Below, piece by piece: positions 27,575 through 37,200 of a stretch of DNA of 64,000 nt. Under the pieces are notes generated by a model. That model saw only the letters and a program-made list of their open reading frames with translations, did no database searches and was not told the origin of the DNA. Source of the DNA: JAAYJT01 sp037445555 (GTDB lineage: Bacteria > Bacteroidota > Bacteroidia > Bacteroidales > JAAYJT01); contig JBBIKG010000005.1 in NCBI GenBank assembly GCA_037445555.1, positions 74,915 through 138,914 on the forward strand, given 5' to 3'. Within the stretch, counting starts at the first letter, position 1. Each line of letters starts with the position of its first letter. A program made the position numbers and the translations under genes.

Positions 27575-27605
27575 TTGGTAATTCAAACCCTAAATTCTAT
27601 CTTTG
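27575..27605 (+). promoter_or_regulatory. Promoter of secDF
   Basis: TTG at 27575-27577, 20 bases, then TATCTTTG at 27598-27605 fits the Bacteroidota consensus. The predicted start is near 27612, 46 bases before the ATG. Confidence 0.7.
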
Positions 27606-27657
27606 CACGCTCAAAAAACAAAGATAATTTTTATCCGTCTTTTTAAACAGAACTCAC

Positions 27658-30600
27658 ATGCAAAGTAAAGGAGCAATTAAGTTTTTTGCCATTGCGCTGG
27701 CACTTGTCTGCCTTTTCCAGTTATCATTCACCTTTTTCTCCACCAGAGTTGAGAAAAAAGCCAAAGCTTATGCAAGTAATGAGCAGGCCCTGAATCAGGC
27801 CGCCAGGCTGGCAGCCGGAAATGAGATTCTCAAGGACTATCTCTTCGATTCAATCTCGAAGGCTCGTGAAAGATACTATCTGGATTCAATGTCAAACGTG
27901 GTGGTTTACAACCTGGGCATTCGGAAATATACCTATCTCGAAACCAAGGAAAGAGAAATCAACCTGGGTCTTGACCTGAAGGGCGGTATGAACGTCACGC
28001 TGGAGATCAGTGTGGCAGATATTCTGAACGCCTTATCTGGCTACAGCACAAACCCGACCTATCAGGAAGCCATAAAGCGCGCGCTGGTTAAACAGAAAAC
28101 CAGTCAAACCGACTTCATCACACTCTTTGCCCAGTCGTTTGAAGAAGTTGACCGTAACGCCAGCCTTGCTTCGATTTTTATCAACTCGCCTGAGTTTAAG
28201 GATAGGATCACTTACGGATCATCAAATGCCGATGTAATCAGCCTGATCAGAACCGAAACCAACGACGCCATCGACCGTGCTTTCAATATTCTGCGCACCC
28301 GTATCGACCGTTTTGGAGTTGCTCAGCCAAATATACAGAAGCTCGCCACATCAGGGCGCATACTCGTCGAATTACCCGGAATCAAAGAACCTGAGCGTGT
28401 CCGCAAACTTTTACAAGGAAGCGCCCGGCTCGAGTTCTGGGAAACATACAATTTCAATGAGGTAGTGCAGTATTTCACTGAGGCCAACAAGCGGTTAGCT
28501 GTCATTGAAAGTGCGATGGAATTGACCGATGTAACAAAAGAAGCACCAGCAGAAACTCAGCCCACACCTGCTGAACAGAATGCCGACACCACTTCCAATC
28601 TTGAGGACATCCTCAAGAGCGACACCTCTGCCGTTGCCAAGGAAAATGATAAGAACCGCGAGGAATGGGCCAGGGAAAACCCCTTATTTAACAAACTTCA
28701 GCCTGCTTTCTTCCAGGGCAACGATGGACAGCTTTATCCCGGTGAGGGTGCGACGGTTGGCTATTCTGCCATCAAGGACACTGCTGCTGTAAATGCGCTG
28801 GTTCGAAAATCCTTTGAAAGAAATCTCTTTCCGCGAAATCTGAAACTTGCCTGGAACGTAAAACCAAATGTTGATCAGAAAGATGTGCTTGAACTGGTTG
28901 CCCTAAAAGTAACTACCCGCGAGGGTATCGCCCCCCTGGGTGGTGAGGTGATCATCGATGCACGTCAGGACTACGGACAAACGGGCAAGGTCGAAGTTAC
29001 CATGAACATGAATTCTGAAGGTGCCCGGGTATGGCGCCGGCTGACAGGTGAAAACATCGGGCGACAAGTAGCGATCGTGCTCGACGGTTATGTATATTCT
29101 GCTCCTCGCGTGAACGACGAAATTCCAAGTGGACGTTCATCCATCAGCGGAAACTTCACCATAGAAGAAGCCAAGGACCTTGCCAACATTCTTAAATCGG
29201 GCAAGATGCCGGCCCCGGCACATATTGTTCAGGAAGAAATTGTCGGACCTTCGCTTGGTCGCGAAGCCATCTCCTCGGGATTGACCTCCTTCCTGATTGC
29301 CTTCCTGCTTGTGCTCATTTATATGTTCTTCTATTACGGCAAAGCCGGTTATGTGGCCGACCTTGCGTTGATCACCAATATCTTCTTTATTTTCGGTGTG
29401 CTGGCATCACTCGGTGCAGTGCTCACGCTGCCGGGTATCGCAGGTATCGTGCTGACGCTGGGTATGGCTGTCGACTCCAACGTAATCATCTACGAGAGAG
29501 TGCGCGAGGAATTGCGACAGGGCAAAGGACTACGTCTGGCAATAGAAGACGGATACAAGAATGCCTACTCAGCCATCATCGACGGCAACGTCACCACGCT
29601 ACTTACCGGTATCGTATTATACATTTTCGGATCCGGACCCATTCAGGGATTTGCCACCACACTGATCATCGGTATCCTTTCTTCGCTGTTTACCTCAATC
29701 TTTATCTCAAGGATGATTTTCCTTTGGCAGCTAGATCATAACCGCAGTATAACCTTCGATAACCGATTTACCCGCTCCTTGTTCGTTGGATCGAAATTCG
29801 ATTTCATCAAGGTCCGCCGTGTGACCTACATAATATCCGTTTCGGTGATTACGATAGGACTTGCATCACTCGTATTTAAAGGTTTGAACTACGGGGTTGA
29901 TTTCACCGGAGGCCGCACCTACGTGGTAAGATTTGACCAGAACGTGAGAACGGTTGATGTGCGTGCCTCGTTGGCGACCGCCTTGGGCGAATCGGCCGAG
30001 GTAAAAACCTTCGGACCGTCGAACCAGGTAAAAATTACTACCAAATACAAAATCGGCGATGATTCAGCCGAAGCCGACTCACTTGTAGAAGCAAAGATTT
30101 ATGAAGGTGTGAAGCCTTTCTTTTCGAATCAGCTCTCCTACGACGATTTCACTTCCGACGACGAAACCAAACTGCTCGGCAGATTAAGCTCCCATAAGGT
30201 GGGACCGACCATCGCACGCGACATTAAACAGGCAGCTGTAATTGCAGTTATCATTGCGCTATTCATCATCTTTGCTTATATCTATGTGCGGTTCAAGAAA
30301 TGGCAATTCGGACTGGGAGCCGTCACTGCCCTATTCCACGACTCACTGATCACCATTTCCATGTACTCCATTTTCTATGGTATACTGCCATTCAGCCTCG
30401 AGGTTGACCAGGCATTTATCGCAGCTATTCTGACAATTATCGGGTACTCGGTAAATGACACGGTGATCATTTTTGACCGTATCCGCGAGAACCTCGGGCT
30501 GCATCCGAAGCGTCATCTCGGGCAAAATATCAATGATGCCATCAACAGTACCTTGGGCCGTACTATCAATACGGCCGGCACCACGATCATAGTACTTATC

Positions 30601-30765
30601 GCCATCTTTATCTTCGGCGGTGAGGTGATCCGGGGCTTCTCCTTCGCCTTGCTTGTGGGCATCATAGTAGGAACCTACTCCTCATGGTTCGTTGCTACCC
30701 CGATTGCCTACGACCTGATTACCCGCAGAAAGCATAAGGAAGCTGCCCTGGCAAAAAAAGCCTGA
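27658..30765 (+). CDS. secDF: SecDF fusion, protein translocase accessory subunit
   Basis: 1035-aa inner-membrane protein that uses the proton gradient to pull proteins through SecYEG. SecD and SecF are one chain, as in most Bacteroidota. Seen: N-terminal TM, the P1 start LGLDLKGGMNV near residue 104, the SecD TM domain (LADLALITN-type, TLPGIAGIVLTLGMAVDSNVIIYERV), then SecF with GVDFTGGRTYVV near 748 and GYSVNDTVIIFDRIREN. An acidic, Pro/Thr-rich insert (about residues 282-330, TKEAPAETQPTPAEQ) lies in the periplasmic domain. It has its own promoter and a strong terminator, so it is monocistronic. Confidence 0.97.
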   Translation: MQSKGAIKFFAIALALVCLFQLSFTFFSTRVEKKAKAYASNEQALNQAARLAAGNEILKDYLFDSISKARERYYLDSMSNVVVYNLGIRKYTYLETKEREINLGLDLKGGMNVTLEISVADILNALSGYSTNPTYQEAIKRALVKQKTSQTDFITLFAQSFEEVDRNASLASIFINSPEFKDRITYGSSNADVISLIRTETNDAIDRAFNILRTRIDRFGVAQPNIQKLATSGRILVELPGIKEPERVRKLLQGSARLEFWETYNFNEVVQYFTEANKRLAVIESAMELTDVTKEAPAETQPTPAEQNADTTSNLEDILKSDTSAVAKENDKNREEWARENPLFNKLQPAFFQGNDGQLYPGEGATVGYSAIKDTAAVNALVRKSFERNLFPRNLKLAWNVKPNVDQKDVLELVALKVTTREGIAPLGGEVIIDARQDYGQTGKVEVTMNMNSEGARVWRRLTGENIGRQVAIVLDGYVYSAPRVNDEIPSGRSSISGNFTIEEAKDLANILKSGKMPAPAHIVQEEIVGPSLGREAISSGLTSFLIAFLLVLIYMFFYYGKAGYVADLALITNIFFIFGVLASLGAVLTLPGIAGIVLTLGMAVDSNVIIYERVREELRQGKGLRLAIEDGYKNAYSAIIDGNVTTLLTGIVLYIFGSGPIQGFATTLIIGILSSLFTSIFISRMIFLWQLDHNRSITFDNRFTRSLFVGSKFDFIKVRRVTYIISVSVITIGLASLVFKGLNYGVDFTGGRTYVVRFDQNVRTVDVRASLATALGESAEVKTFGPSNQVKITTKYKIGDDSAEADSLVEAKIYEGVKPFFSNQLSYDDFTSDDETKLLGRLSSHKVGPTIARDIKQAAVIAVIIALFIIFAYIYVRFKKWQFGLGAVTALFHDSLITISMYSIFYGILPFSLEVDQAFIAAILTIIGYSVNDTVIIFDRIRENLGLHPKRHLGQNINDAINSTLGRTINTAGTTIIVLIAIFIFGGEVIRGFSFALLVGIIVGTYSSWFVATPIAYDLITRRKHKEAALAKKA

Positions 30766-30785
30766 TAATTCTGAAAATTAAATCC

Positions 30786-30828
30786 CAGGCGGGGCTGGCA
30801 GTCGACTGCCAGCCCCGCCTGTTTTTTA
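30786..30828 (+). terminator. Strong terminator after secDF
   Basis: An exceptionally long perfect palindrome (30786-30821, centred on GTCGAC) followed by six T's. With a minimal loop the stem is about 16 bp and very GC-rich. Confidence 0.92.
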
Positions 30829-30850
30829 GTCGCCGTATTTGCAGAAATAT

Positions 30851-30858
30851 TACTTTTG
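30851..30858 (+). promoter_or_regulatory. Putative -7 element of tatA
   Basis: TACTTTTG matches TAnnTTTG, 20 bases before the ATG at 30879. It lies just after the secDF terminator, so a promoter is needed here. The -33 element is unclear. Confidence 0.45.
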
Positions 30859-30878
30859 CAGAGTTAGATCCTTATGCT

Positions 30879-31241
30879 ATGAGTATCTGCCTCATTCCTT
30901 TGTTTTTAAACATCAGCGGCGGTGAAATGCTGGTGATCTTCCTTGTGCTGATGGTGGTTCTCGGTCCTTCGAAGATCCCCGAAGTGGCCCGTCAGATAGG
31001 GCGGGCCCTGAATGAGCTTAAAAAAGCCACAAGCGACGTTTCGCGCGAGCTGCGAAAAGAGACAGGCGATCTTCAGCAAACTATACGTCGCGAAGCATAC
31101 AAAATACGCGAGGAGGTGGAAAAGGTTACTGACCCTAAACAACAGACCAGAATCAACCTCCCGGAAATCGATACCGAAATTCCTGATGTGTACACGACCA
31201 ATGATCCAAAAACTCTTGACCCCGAGAAAAGCCCGCCCTGA
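30879..31241 (+). CDS. tatA: Twin-arginine translocase TatA/TatB-family protein
   Basis: 120-aa membrane protein with an N-terminal TM (MLVIFLVLMVVLGPSKIPEVARQIG), the GP hinge motif and a following amphipathic helix (RALNELKKATSDVSRELRKE). The charged C-terminal tail (to about residue 120) is longer than minimal TatA. Bacteroidota usually have one TatA-type protein that works with TatC. tatC is not adjacent. The protein would form the pore that exports folded, often cofactor-containing proteins with RR signals. Confidence 0.9.
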   Translation: MSICLIPLFLNISGGEMLVIFLVLMVVLGPSKIPEVARQIGRALNELKKATSDVSRELRKETGDLQQTIRREAYKIREEVEKVTDPKQQTRINLPEIDTEIPDVYTTNDPKTLDPEKSPP

Positions 31242-31309
31242 TGCCATACTATAACAGGTTCTAATTTCGTTGTATGGTACAGAGTTTTATGATTTCCAAT
31301 CAAAGCCGA

Positions 31310-33778
31310 ATGAAGCACGTCTTAAGCACCACCATAACTATTATCATTCTTTCACTGCTTTCTTTGTTGGCTACGGCACAGGAAAGGGTGCCTAAAAGGT
31401 TGGCTTTAGCGGACGAGGCTTTTAAAAGCTATCAGTACAATACCGCACTGGCCAGGTACAAAAAGGCTTACTCAAGGGCCCGAAGCAAGATCAACAAAGA
31501 CCGCATCCTTTACCAGATAGCCGAATGTTACCGGCTCACCAACGATGTGAAACGGGCTGAAATTACCTACCGCCGCCTGACGCGATCAAAGTTTGAACGC
31601 CAGGAACCTTTGCTGATGCTGCACTACGGAGATATGCTCAGAGCGAATCAGAAATATGACGAAGCCGAAGCCGCCTACCTCCAGTTTCAGGTTCTTTCGT
31701 CTAAGGACAGCCGAGTCGATATTGGACTGGAATCTGTCAGACAGGCACGAACCTGGATGGCCAACCCGACCAAATATGAAGTGAAAAACGAGCGTAAGCT
31801 CAACTCCCGCGAGGATGACTATGCTCCTGCCTGGGCAGACAAAAACTACACCTCACTGTTTTTCACCTCTAATCGCGACGGTGTGGTAGGTAAAGGCAGG
31901 GATGACTGGACTAACATGAACTATACGGATTTCGTTTACGCCCGCCGCGATCCCAAAGGCGATTGGGGCACACCGGTACTTGCCGATAACCAGCAGCAGC
32001 TTAATACCGGTTCGCACGAAGGTGTAGGCACTCTGCAGCAACGATTTAGCCTTCTGTATTTTACGCGATGCTACAGCCAACGTACAGACCAGGAAAGGGG
32101 ACATGGATGCCAGGTCTACACCACAAGGCGCGAAGCCAATGGATGGGCGGAACCGAAGAAGCTTGACCTGGGAGGGGATACTACCAACGTGGTCGGTCAT
32201 CCCACCCTGTCAAACGATGAACTTATTATCATTTTCTCAGCCGACTTCGAAGGAGGTTATGGGGGAAAAGACCTGTACAAAGCCACCCGAAAAACTTCAG
32301 CTGATATTTTTGGGAGACCGGTCAATCTGGGCCCGGCTATCAACTCCTCAGGGGATGAAATGTATCCATTCCTTCGCAGCGATACAGTGTTGTATTTTGC
32401 TTCAAACGGACACGCCGGGCTGGGTGGATTGGATATTTTCAAATCATCGATGGCAGATGGGAAATGGCAGAAACCCGTCAACATGCAGTATCCTGTCAAC
32501 AGCCCCAGTGACGATTTCGCCATCATTTTTCATCCTGACGACGAACAGGGCTATTTTTCATCCAATCGCAAAGGTGGAAGAGGTGGCGATGACCTGTGGT
32601 CGTTCGTTAAACCGCCCCTCGTTTTTGCTTTGCAAGGTGTAGTAAAAGACGCCTCGAACCTGCAGTTTGTTCAGGCTGCTTCCATCCGATTTATCGGCTC
32701 AGACGGATCAAATGTGGAAGCAAAAACAGACCCTAAGGGATTTTACAGCTTTGCCCGGTCGCAAATCAAACCGAATACAACTTACGACCTTACCGTAAAC
32801 AAGGAAAATTACTTCGTGGCAAAAGGCCGCATCACAACGGTGGATGTGTTTGCAAACCGCGATTTTGTGCTCGACTTTGACCTGGAACCCATACCGCAAA
32901 AGCCGATACCCCTGCCCGAAATTCGTTATGAGCTAGCCAAATGGGACTTGCTTCCACAGTATCAGGACTCGTTGCAGGGTCTGATCCGGGTGCTTGACCA
33001 GAATGAAACCCTGGTCATCGAGCTGGGCGCACATACCGACTCCCGTAATACGTTCGAGTACAATGATATTCTTTCACAAAAAAGGGCAGAGTCGGTAGTT
33101 AATTACCTGATTCAGCGAGGGATAGCCAGTGACAGGCTTGTGGCAAAGGGATATGGCGAGCGCGTACCCCGAACACTCGAAAAAGACATTGCCGTGGATG
33201 GATTCCTTTTCAAAGAAGGCAGCTTGCTTGACGACGTCTTTATCAACGCACTGCCTACCATGGCCCAGCGTGAAGCCGCCCACCAGCTTAACCGCCGTAC
33301 AGAATTCAGAATACTCAGCAAGGATTATGTTCCGAAACCCAAGCCGTTAACTGCAGCCACTCCGATCCAGATTGTTGTTAATCCAGAGGAGAATATTGTG
33401 AACTACCGGAGCGGAGCAAATGGCGAAGTCTATGTGCCATGCATTCTCAACGGGTACAATATGATACTCACCCTGAGCGGAACTGATAAAATCCAGGTAA
33501 CCGTATCGCTCGACCAGGCAATGAAACTGTTGCTTGAAGGAGCCATCAACCGAAACGATTTTGAAGGCAACGCTGAGCAGGTACTTAGAGCGGGTAGTAT
33601 CAGCGATGGGGCAGTTTTCACAATCAAAGAACTACGTATCGGCAAAAATACCGTGAAAAACCTGAAGGCTAAGGTGGCTCACCTCCAGATCGACCCCCTG
33701 GTATTGGGTGAGGAAGTTCTGCATCAGTTTGGCACCTATTCGATCGACAAGGATAAAAAGCAAATATCATTCAAATAG
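31310..33778 (+). CDS. PorE-like OmpA/PD40 envelope protein with C-terminal retropepsin-like domain
   Basis: 822 aa from ATG 31310, which begins a good signal peptide ending near ATAQE. ATGs at 31274 and 31289 are alternatives. A -7-like TAATTTCG at 31262-31269 favours a late start. Domains in order: TPR-like helices (about 28-150), PD40 beta-propeller repeats (about 170-435; FFTSNRDG, IIFSADFEGGYGGKDL, YFASNGHAGLGGLDIF, YFSSNRKGGRGGDDLW), a carboxypeptidase-regulatory-like domain (440-535), OmpA C-terminal peptidoglycan-binding domain (about 540-690; GAHTDSRN, KGYGE, NRRTEF), and a last domain (708-822) resembling bacterial retropepsins. The first four match PorE, a type IX secretion component. 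In the last, the catalytic DTG position reads SGT (Ser723), so it is probably not a protease. Confidence 0.85.
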   Translation: MKHVLSTTITIIILSLLSLLATAQERVPKRLALADEAFKSYQYNTALARYKKAYSRARSKINKDRILYQIAECYRLTNDVKRAEITYRRLTRSKFERQEPLLMLHYGDMLRANQKYDEAEAAYLQFQVLSSKDSRVDIGLESVRQARTWMANPTKYEVKNERKLNSREDDYAPAWADKNYTSLFFTSNRDGVVGKGRDDWTNMNYTDFVYARRDPKGDWGTPVLADNQQQLNTGSHEGVGTLQQRFSLLYFTRCYSQRTDQERGHGCQVYTTRREANGWAEPKKLDLGGDTTNVVGHPTLSNDELIIIFSADFEGGYGGKDLYKATRKTSADIFGRPVNLGPAINSSGDEMYPFLRSDTVLYFASNGHAGLGGLDIFKSSMADGKWQKPVNMQYPVNSPSDDFAIIFHPDDEQGYFSSNRKGGRGGDDLWSFVKPPLVFALQGVVKDASNLQFVQAASIRFIGSDGSNVEAKTDPKGFYSFARSQIKPNTTYDLTVNKENYFVAKGRITTVDVFANRDFVLDFDLEPIPQKPIPLPEIRYELAKWDLLPQYQDSLQGLIRVLDQNETLVIELGAHTDSRNTFEYNDILSQKRAESVVNYLIQRGIASDRLVAKGYGERVPRTLEKDIAVDGFLFKEGSLLDDVFINALPTMAQREAAHQLNRRTEFRILSKDYVPKPKPLTAATPIQIVVNPEENIVNYRSGANGEVYVPCILNGYNMILTLSGTDKIQVTVSLDQAMKLLLEGAINRNDFEGNAEQVLRAGSISDGAVFTIKELRIGKNTVKNLKAKVAHLQIDPLVLGEEVLHQFGTYSIDKDKKQISFK

Positions 33779-33783
33779 TTGTC

Positions 33784-34956
33784 ATGCAAAGCACCTCGCT
33801 TTATGGACTCAGGGGTGTATCATCAGCTAAGGAGGATGTGCACAAGGCAATTCAGCATACCGGCAAGGGAATCTTTCCGGGAGCATTCTGCAAAGTGATT
33901 CCTGACATCCTGAATGGCAGCCTGGAGCATTGTCTGGTTATGCATGCCGACGGCGCCGGCACCAAATCATCGTTGGCCTACATGTACTGGCGGGAAACCG
34001 GTGATATGAGCGTCTGGAAAGGAATTGCCCAGGATGCCATCGTTATGAATCTGGACGATCTTCTATGCGTAGGAGTGACCGACAACATCGTGCTGTCCTC
34101 CACCATCGGGCGAAATAAGAACCTCATTCCCGGCGAGGTCATCAGCGCAATCATTTCCGGAACAGAGGAGTTTCTAGATAAGATGCGCGGCCTTGGCATA
34201 GGGATTTGGTCAGCGGGCGGCGAGACTGCCGATGTGGGCGATCTCGTCCGCACAATCATAGTTGATTCGACAGTGGTGGCCTGTGCCAGAAGAGATGAGA
34301 TAATCAGCAATGCCAATATCAGACCGGGACATGTAATAGTAGGTCTTGCGTCTTTTGGTAAGGCGAGCTATGAGGATTTCTACAACAGCGGCATCGGAAG
34401 TAACGGGCTTACCTCAGCCCGGCACGACATTTTTTCGAAGAATTACGCGACACAGTTCCCTGAGACGTATGACCCGTTGCTGCCCTCAGACCTAGTTTAC
34501 AGTGGCAGTATAAACCTGACAGATCCTTCAGATGTGGAAGGGTGCACCGCCGGTCAGCTGGTACTGTCGCCCACACGCACCTATGCTCCGTTGGTCAGGC
34601 AGGTTCTGAAGGAATTGCCTCAGCACATCAAAGGCATGGTACATTGCAGCGGAGGCGGACAGACCAAAATTCTCCATTTCGTTGATGACATGCATATCAT
34701 AAAGGACAACCTCTTCTCTCCTCCATCGGTGTTCGGCCTGATACGGCAGGAGTCGGGCGCTTCGTGGCACGAAATGTACCAGGTGTTTAACATGGGGCAC
34801 CGGTTCGAGTTTTATGCTGAAAATGATATTGCTGACGAAATTATCGCCATCGCCAATGGGTTCAACATCGGTGCACAAATCATTGGCCAGTGCCTCCCGG
34901 CGAAGGGTAAAAAGTTGACAATCAAACATCCCGATGGCGAGCTCACCTTTCCGTGA
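33784..34956 (+). CDS. purM: Phosphoribosylformylglycinamidine cyclo-ligase (AIR synthase)
   Basis: 390-aa PurM-family enzyme, making aminoimidazole ribotide from FGAM with ATP in purine synthesis. Family signatures seen are HADGAGTKSSLAY, DAIVMNLDDLLCVG, the GGETADVGDLV block, IVGLASFGKASYE, SNGLTSARHD and MVHCSGGGQTKIL. It is longer than E. coli PurM (345 aa) and resembles the Bacteroidota form. It begins 5 bp after the OmpA-like gene, so read-through expression from that gene is possible. Confidence 0.94.
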   Translation: MQSTSLYGLRGVSSAKEDVHKAIQHTGKGIFPGAFCKVIPDILNGSLEHCLVMHADGAGTKSSLAYMYWRETGDMSVWKGIAQDAIVMNLDDLLCVGVTDNIVLSSTIGRNKNLIPGEVISAIISGTEEFLDKMRGLGIGIWSAGGETADVGDLVRTIIVDSTVVACARRDEIISNANIRPGHVIVGLASFGKASYEDFYNSGIGSNGLTSARHDIFSKNYATQFPETYDPLLPSDLVYSGSINLTDPSDVEGCTAGQLVLSPTRTYAPLVRQVLKELPQHIKGMVHCSGGGQTKILHFVDDMHIIKDNLFSPPSVFGLIRQESGASWHEMYQVFNMGHRFEFYAENDIADEIIAIANGFNIGAQIIGQCLPAKGKKLTIKHPDGELTFP

Positions 34957-35037
34957 GGTATACCGGCTGACCTGATTATTGCCGGCTTGCAGTACTAGCC
35001 TCTGAGGCCCGAAGGCAATACCAAAGCTATTTATTTC

Positions 35038-35045
35038 TATTTTTG
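35038..35045 (+). promoter_or_regulatory. Putative -7 element of prfA
   Basis: TATTTTTG matches TAnnTTTG, 26 bases before the prfA start. No clear -33 element is seen. Confidence 0.4.
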
Positions 35046-35071
35046 CAACCGAATCAGGAGATGTAAGAATT

Positions 35072-36142
35072 ATGCTGGATAAACTGGAAGCCATCTACAA
35101 TAAATGGCTCACTGTGCAGGAAGAACTCAATAACCCGACCGTGATGAGCGACATGAAGCGCTACGTGAAGCTCAACCGCGATTATAAGGAGTTGCAGGCT
35201 ATTGTTGACGCATATTTCCGCTATAAAAAGATCATTGAAGATATAGACTCTGCCAAAGCTGTGCTTTATTATGAAAAGGATGAAGAATTCAGGCTAATGG
35301 CGAGGGAAGAGCTGGCACAACTGACTTCCGATAAGGAAAACCTCGATGAAGAAATTCGCATACTGCTGTTGCCTTCCGATCCGCAAGACAGTAAAAACGC
35401 CATTCTTGAAATACGCGCCGGAACGGGAGGTGATGAAGCTAGCATTTTTGCCGGTGACCTGTTCCGTATGTATTCCAAATTCTGTGAAAAGAAAAACTGG
35501 AGGATGGAACTTGTTGACAGTACCGAAGGAACGGTGGGTGGCTTCAAAGAAATCATTGTCAACGTGATAGGAGACAATGTGTACGGCCAGCTCAAATACG
35601 AGTCGGGGGTGCACCGGGTACAGCGAGTTCCTCAAACCGAAACCCAGGGAAGAGTACACACTTCAGCCGCCACGGTAGCAGTGTTGCCCGAAGCCGATGA
35701 ATTTGACGTGGAACTAAAAAATGAAGATATCCGGAAAGACACATTCTGTTCGTCGGGGCCCGGCGGACAATCAGTAAATACTACCTATTCGGCTGTGCGT
35801 CTCACCCATGTTCCCACCGGTATCGTTGTGCAATGTCAGGATCAGAAGTCGCAGATTAAAAACCTCGAAAAAGCCATGAGCGTGCTGCGCACTCGCATCT
35901 ATGAGCTGGAGTACCAGAAATACCTCGATGAGATTACCTCAAAGCGCAGGACTATGGTAAGCACCGGCGATCGCTCGGCAAAGATTCGTACCTACAACTA
36001 TCCGCAGGGCCGTGTCACCGATCATCGTATTAATGTGTCGGTCTACAACCTGCCAGTGTTCATGGATGGGGAAATCGGAGAGATGATCGATGCGTTACAG
36101 CTCGCAGAAAATGCTGAACGAATGAAAGAAGCCGTAGCCTAA
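35072..36142 (+). CDS. prfA: Peptide chain release factor 1
   Basis: 356-aa release factor that terminates translation at UAA and UAG. The GGQ motif is in SSGPGGQSVNTTYSAVR, and the stop-codon-reading tripeptide is PQT in RVPQTETQGRVHTS, a PxT type typical of RF1 rather than the SPF of RF2. Length matches the family. It lies 15 bp before pyrF and probably forms an operon with it. Confidence 0.97.
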   Translation: MLDKLEAIYNKWLTVQEELNNPTVMSDMKRYVKLNRDYKELQAIVDAYFRYKKIIEDIDSAKAVLYYEKDEEFRLMAREELAQLTSDKENLDEEIRILLLPSDPQDSKNAILEIRAGTGGDEASIFAGDLFRMYSKFCEKKNWRMELVDSTEGTVGGFKEIIVNVIGDNVYGQLKYESGVHRVQRVPQTETQGRVHTSAATVAVLPEADEFDVELKNEDIRKDTFCSSGPGGQSVNTTYSAVRLTHVPTGIVVQCQDQKSQIKNLEKAMSVLRTRIYELEYQKYLDEITSKRRTMVSTGDRSAKIRTYNYPQGRVTDHRINVSVYNLPVFMDGEIGEMIDALQLAENAERMKEAVA

Positions 36143-36157
36143 AATTTTACGGTTAAC

Positions 36158-36982
36158 ATGAATAAATCCGAACTAATCAGCCAAATCCGCAGAAAAAAGT
36201 CTTTTCTCTGCATCGGGTTGGACACGGAGGTAGGAAAACTTCCCGCCCATATTGCAATATCCGATGATCCAGTCTTTGATTTTAACAGACAGATCATAGA
36301 TGCCACACACGATCTGGCCGTAGCTTACAAACCCAACCTTGCTTTTTACGAAAGTCAGAAGTCGAACGGGTGGAGGAGCCTAGAAAAAACCATTGACTAC
36401 ATACGCCGCAATTATCCCGGCATTTTCATCATAGCCGATGCCAAACGAGGCGATATCGGCAACACGTCGCTTCAATACGCCAAAGCGTTTCTCGATGATG
36501 AGGAAGGACTTGGTTTTGACGCCATTACCGTGGCGCCCTACATGGGGCAAGACTCCGTATCGCCCTACCTGAATTATGCCTCGAAATGGGCCATTGTGCT
36601 GATACTTACCTCAAACAAAGGAGCTGCCGATTTTCAATACAAAACGATGGACGGTGGAAGAAGTCTTTGGGAACACACTCTCGAAACTGCGGCATCGTGG
36701 GGAAGCCCTGATAATATGATGTTTGTTATAGGGGCTACGCAGGCAAGCATGCTCAGTAGAGTGCGGCAGATCGTACCTGACCATTTTCTTCTTGTACCTG
36801 GTGTAGGTGCACAGGGAGGGAACCTGCAGGAAGTCGTTCGGTTTGGATTGAACAAAGAGGTAGGCTTACTAATAAATGTATCACGCAGCGTAATTTTTGC
36901 TTCCTCAGGCAGCGATTTTGCACATAGGGCCAGAGAGGAGGCCTTCAAGCTTCAGCAGCAGATGCAGGCATACATACGCTAA
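36158..36982 (+). CDS. pyrF: Orotidine 5'-phosphate decarboxylase (type 2)
   Basis: 274-aa enzyme converting OMP to UMP, the last step of pyrimidine synthesis. The active-site motif DAKRGDIGNTS is intact. LCIGLDTEV opens the barrel and VPGVGAQGG binds phosphate. Length and motifs match the long type-2 PyrF group found in actinobacteria, myxobacteria and Bacteroidota rather than E. coli PyrF. It follows prfA closely and ends before a bidirectional terminator. Confidence 0.95.
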   Translation: MNKSELISQIRRKKSFLCIGLDTEVGKLPAHIAISDDPVFDFNRQIIDATHDLAVAYKPNLAFYESQKSNGWRSLEKTIDYIRRNYPGIFIIADAKRGDIGNTSLQYAKAFLDDEEGLGFDAITVAPYMGQDSVSPYLNYASKWAIVLILTSNKGAADFQYKTMDGGRSLWEHTLETAASWGSPDNMMFVIGATQASMLSRVRQIVPDHFLLVPGVGAQGGNLQEVVRFGLNKEVGLLINVSRSVIFASSGSDFAHRAREEAFKLQQQMQAYIR

Positions 36983-37144
36983 TACTGTTACCTCATCAAT
37001 TTTTGTCCCAAAATAAAATCACAGAATGCTGAGTGGGGCTTCAGGCCATTCCTGTTGATGGAATTATGTCGGGCTCGTCATATACCGTATCAGACTGCCT
37101 TGATGAGCGGAAGTACCCGGAAGTGAGGTCGAAAGGAAAAGAAA

Positions 37145-37190
37145 CAAGCCCCCTGACCTGCCTGGAACAGAGGGCTTGATATTATTTTTT
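37145..37190. terminator. Bidirectional terminator between pyrF and ilvE
   Basis: Arms CAAGCCC (37145-37151) and GGGCTTG (37172-37178) flank a 20-base loop. A T-run follows on the plus strand, and a weaker T/C-rich run follows on the minus strand. The two genes converge here. The remaining bases from 36983 hold nothing recognisable. Confidence 0.6.
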
Positions 37191-37200
37191 CTCTCCTGGT

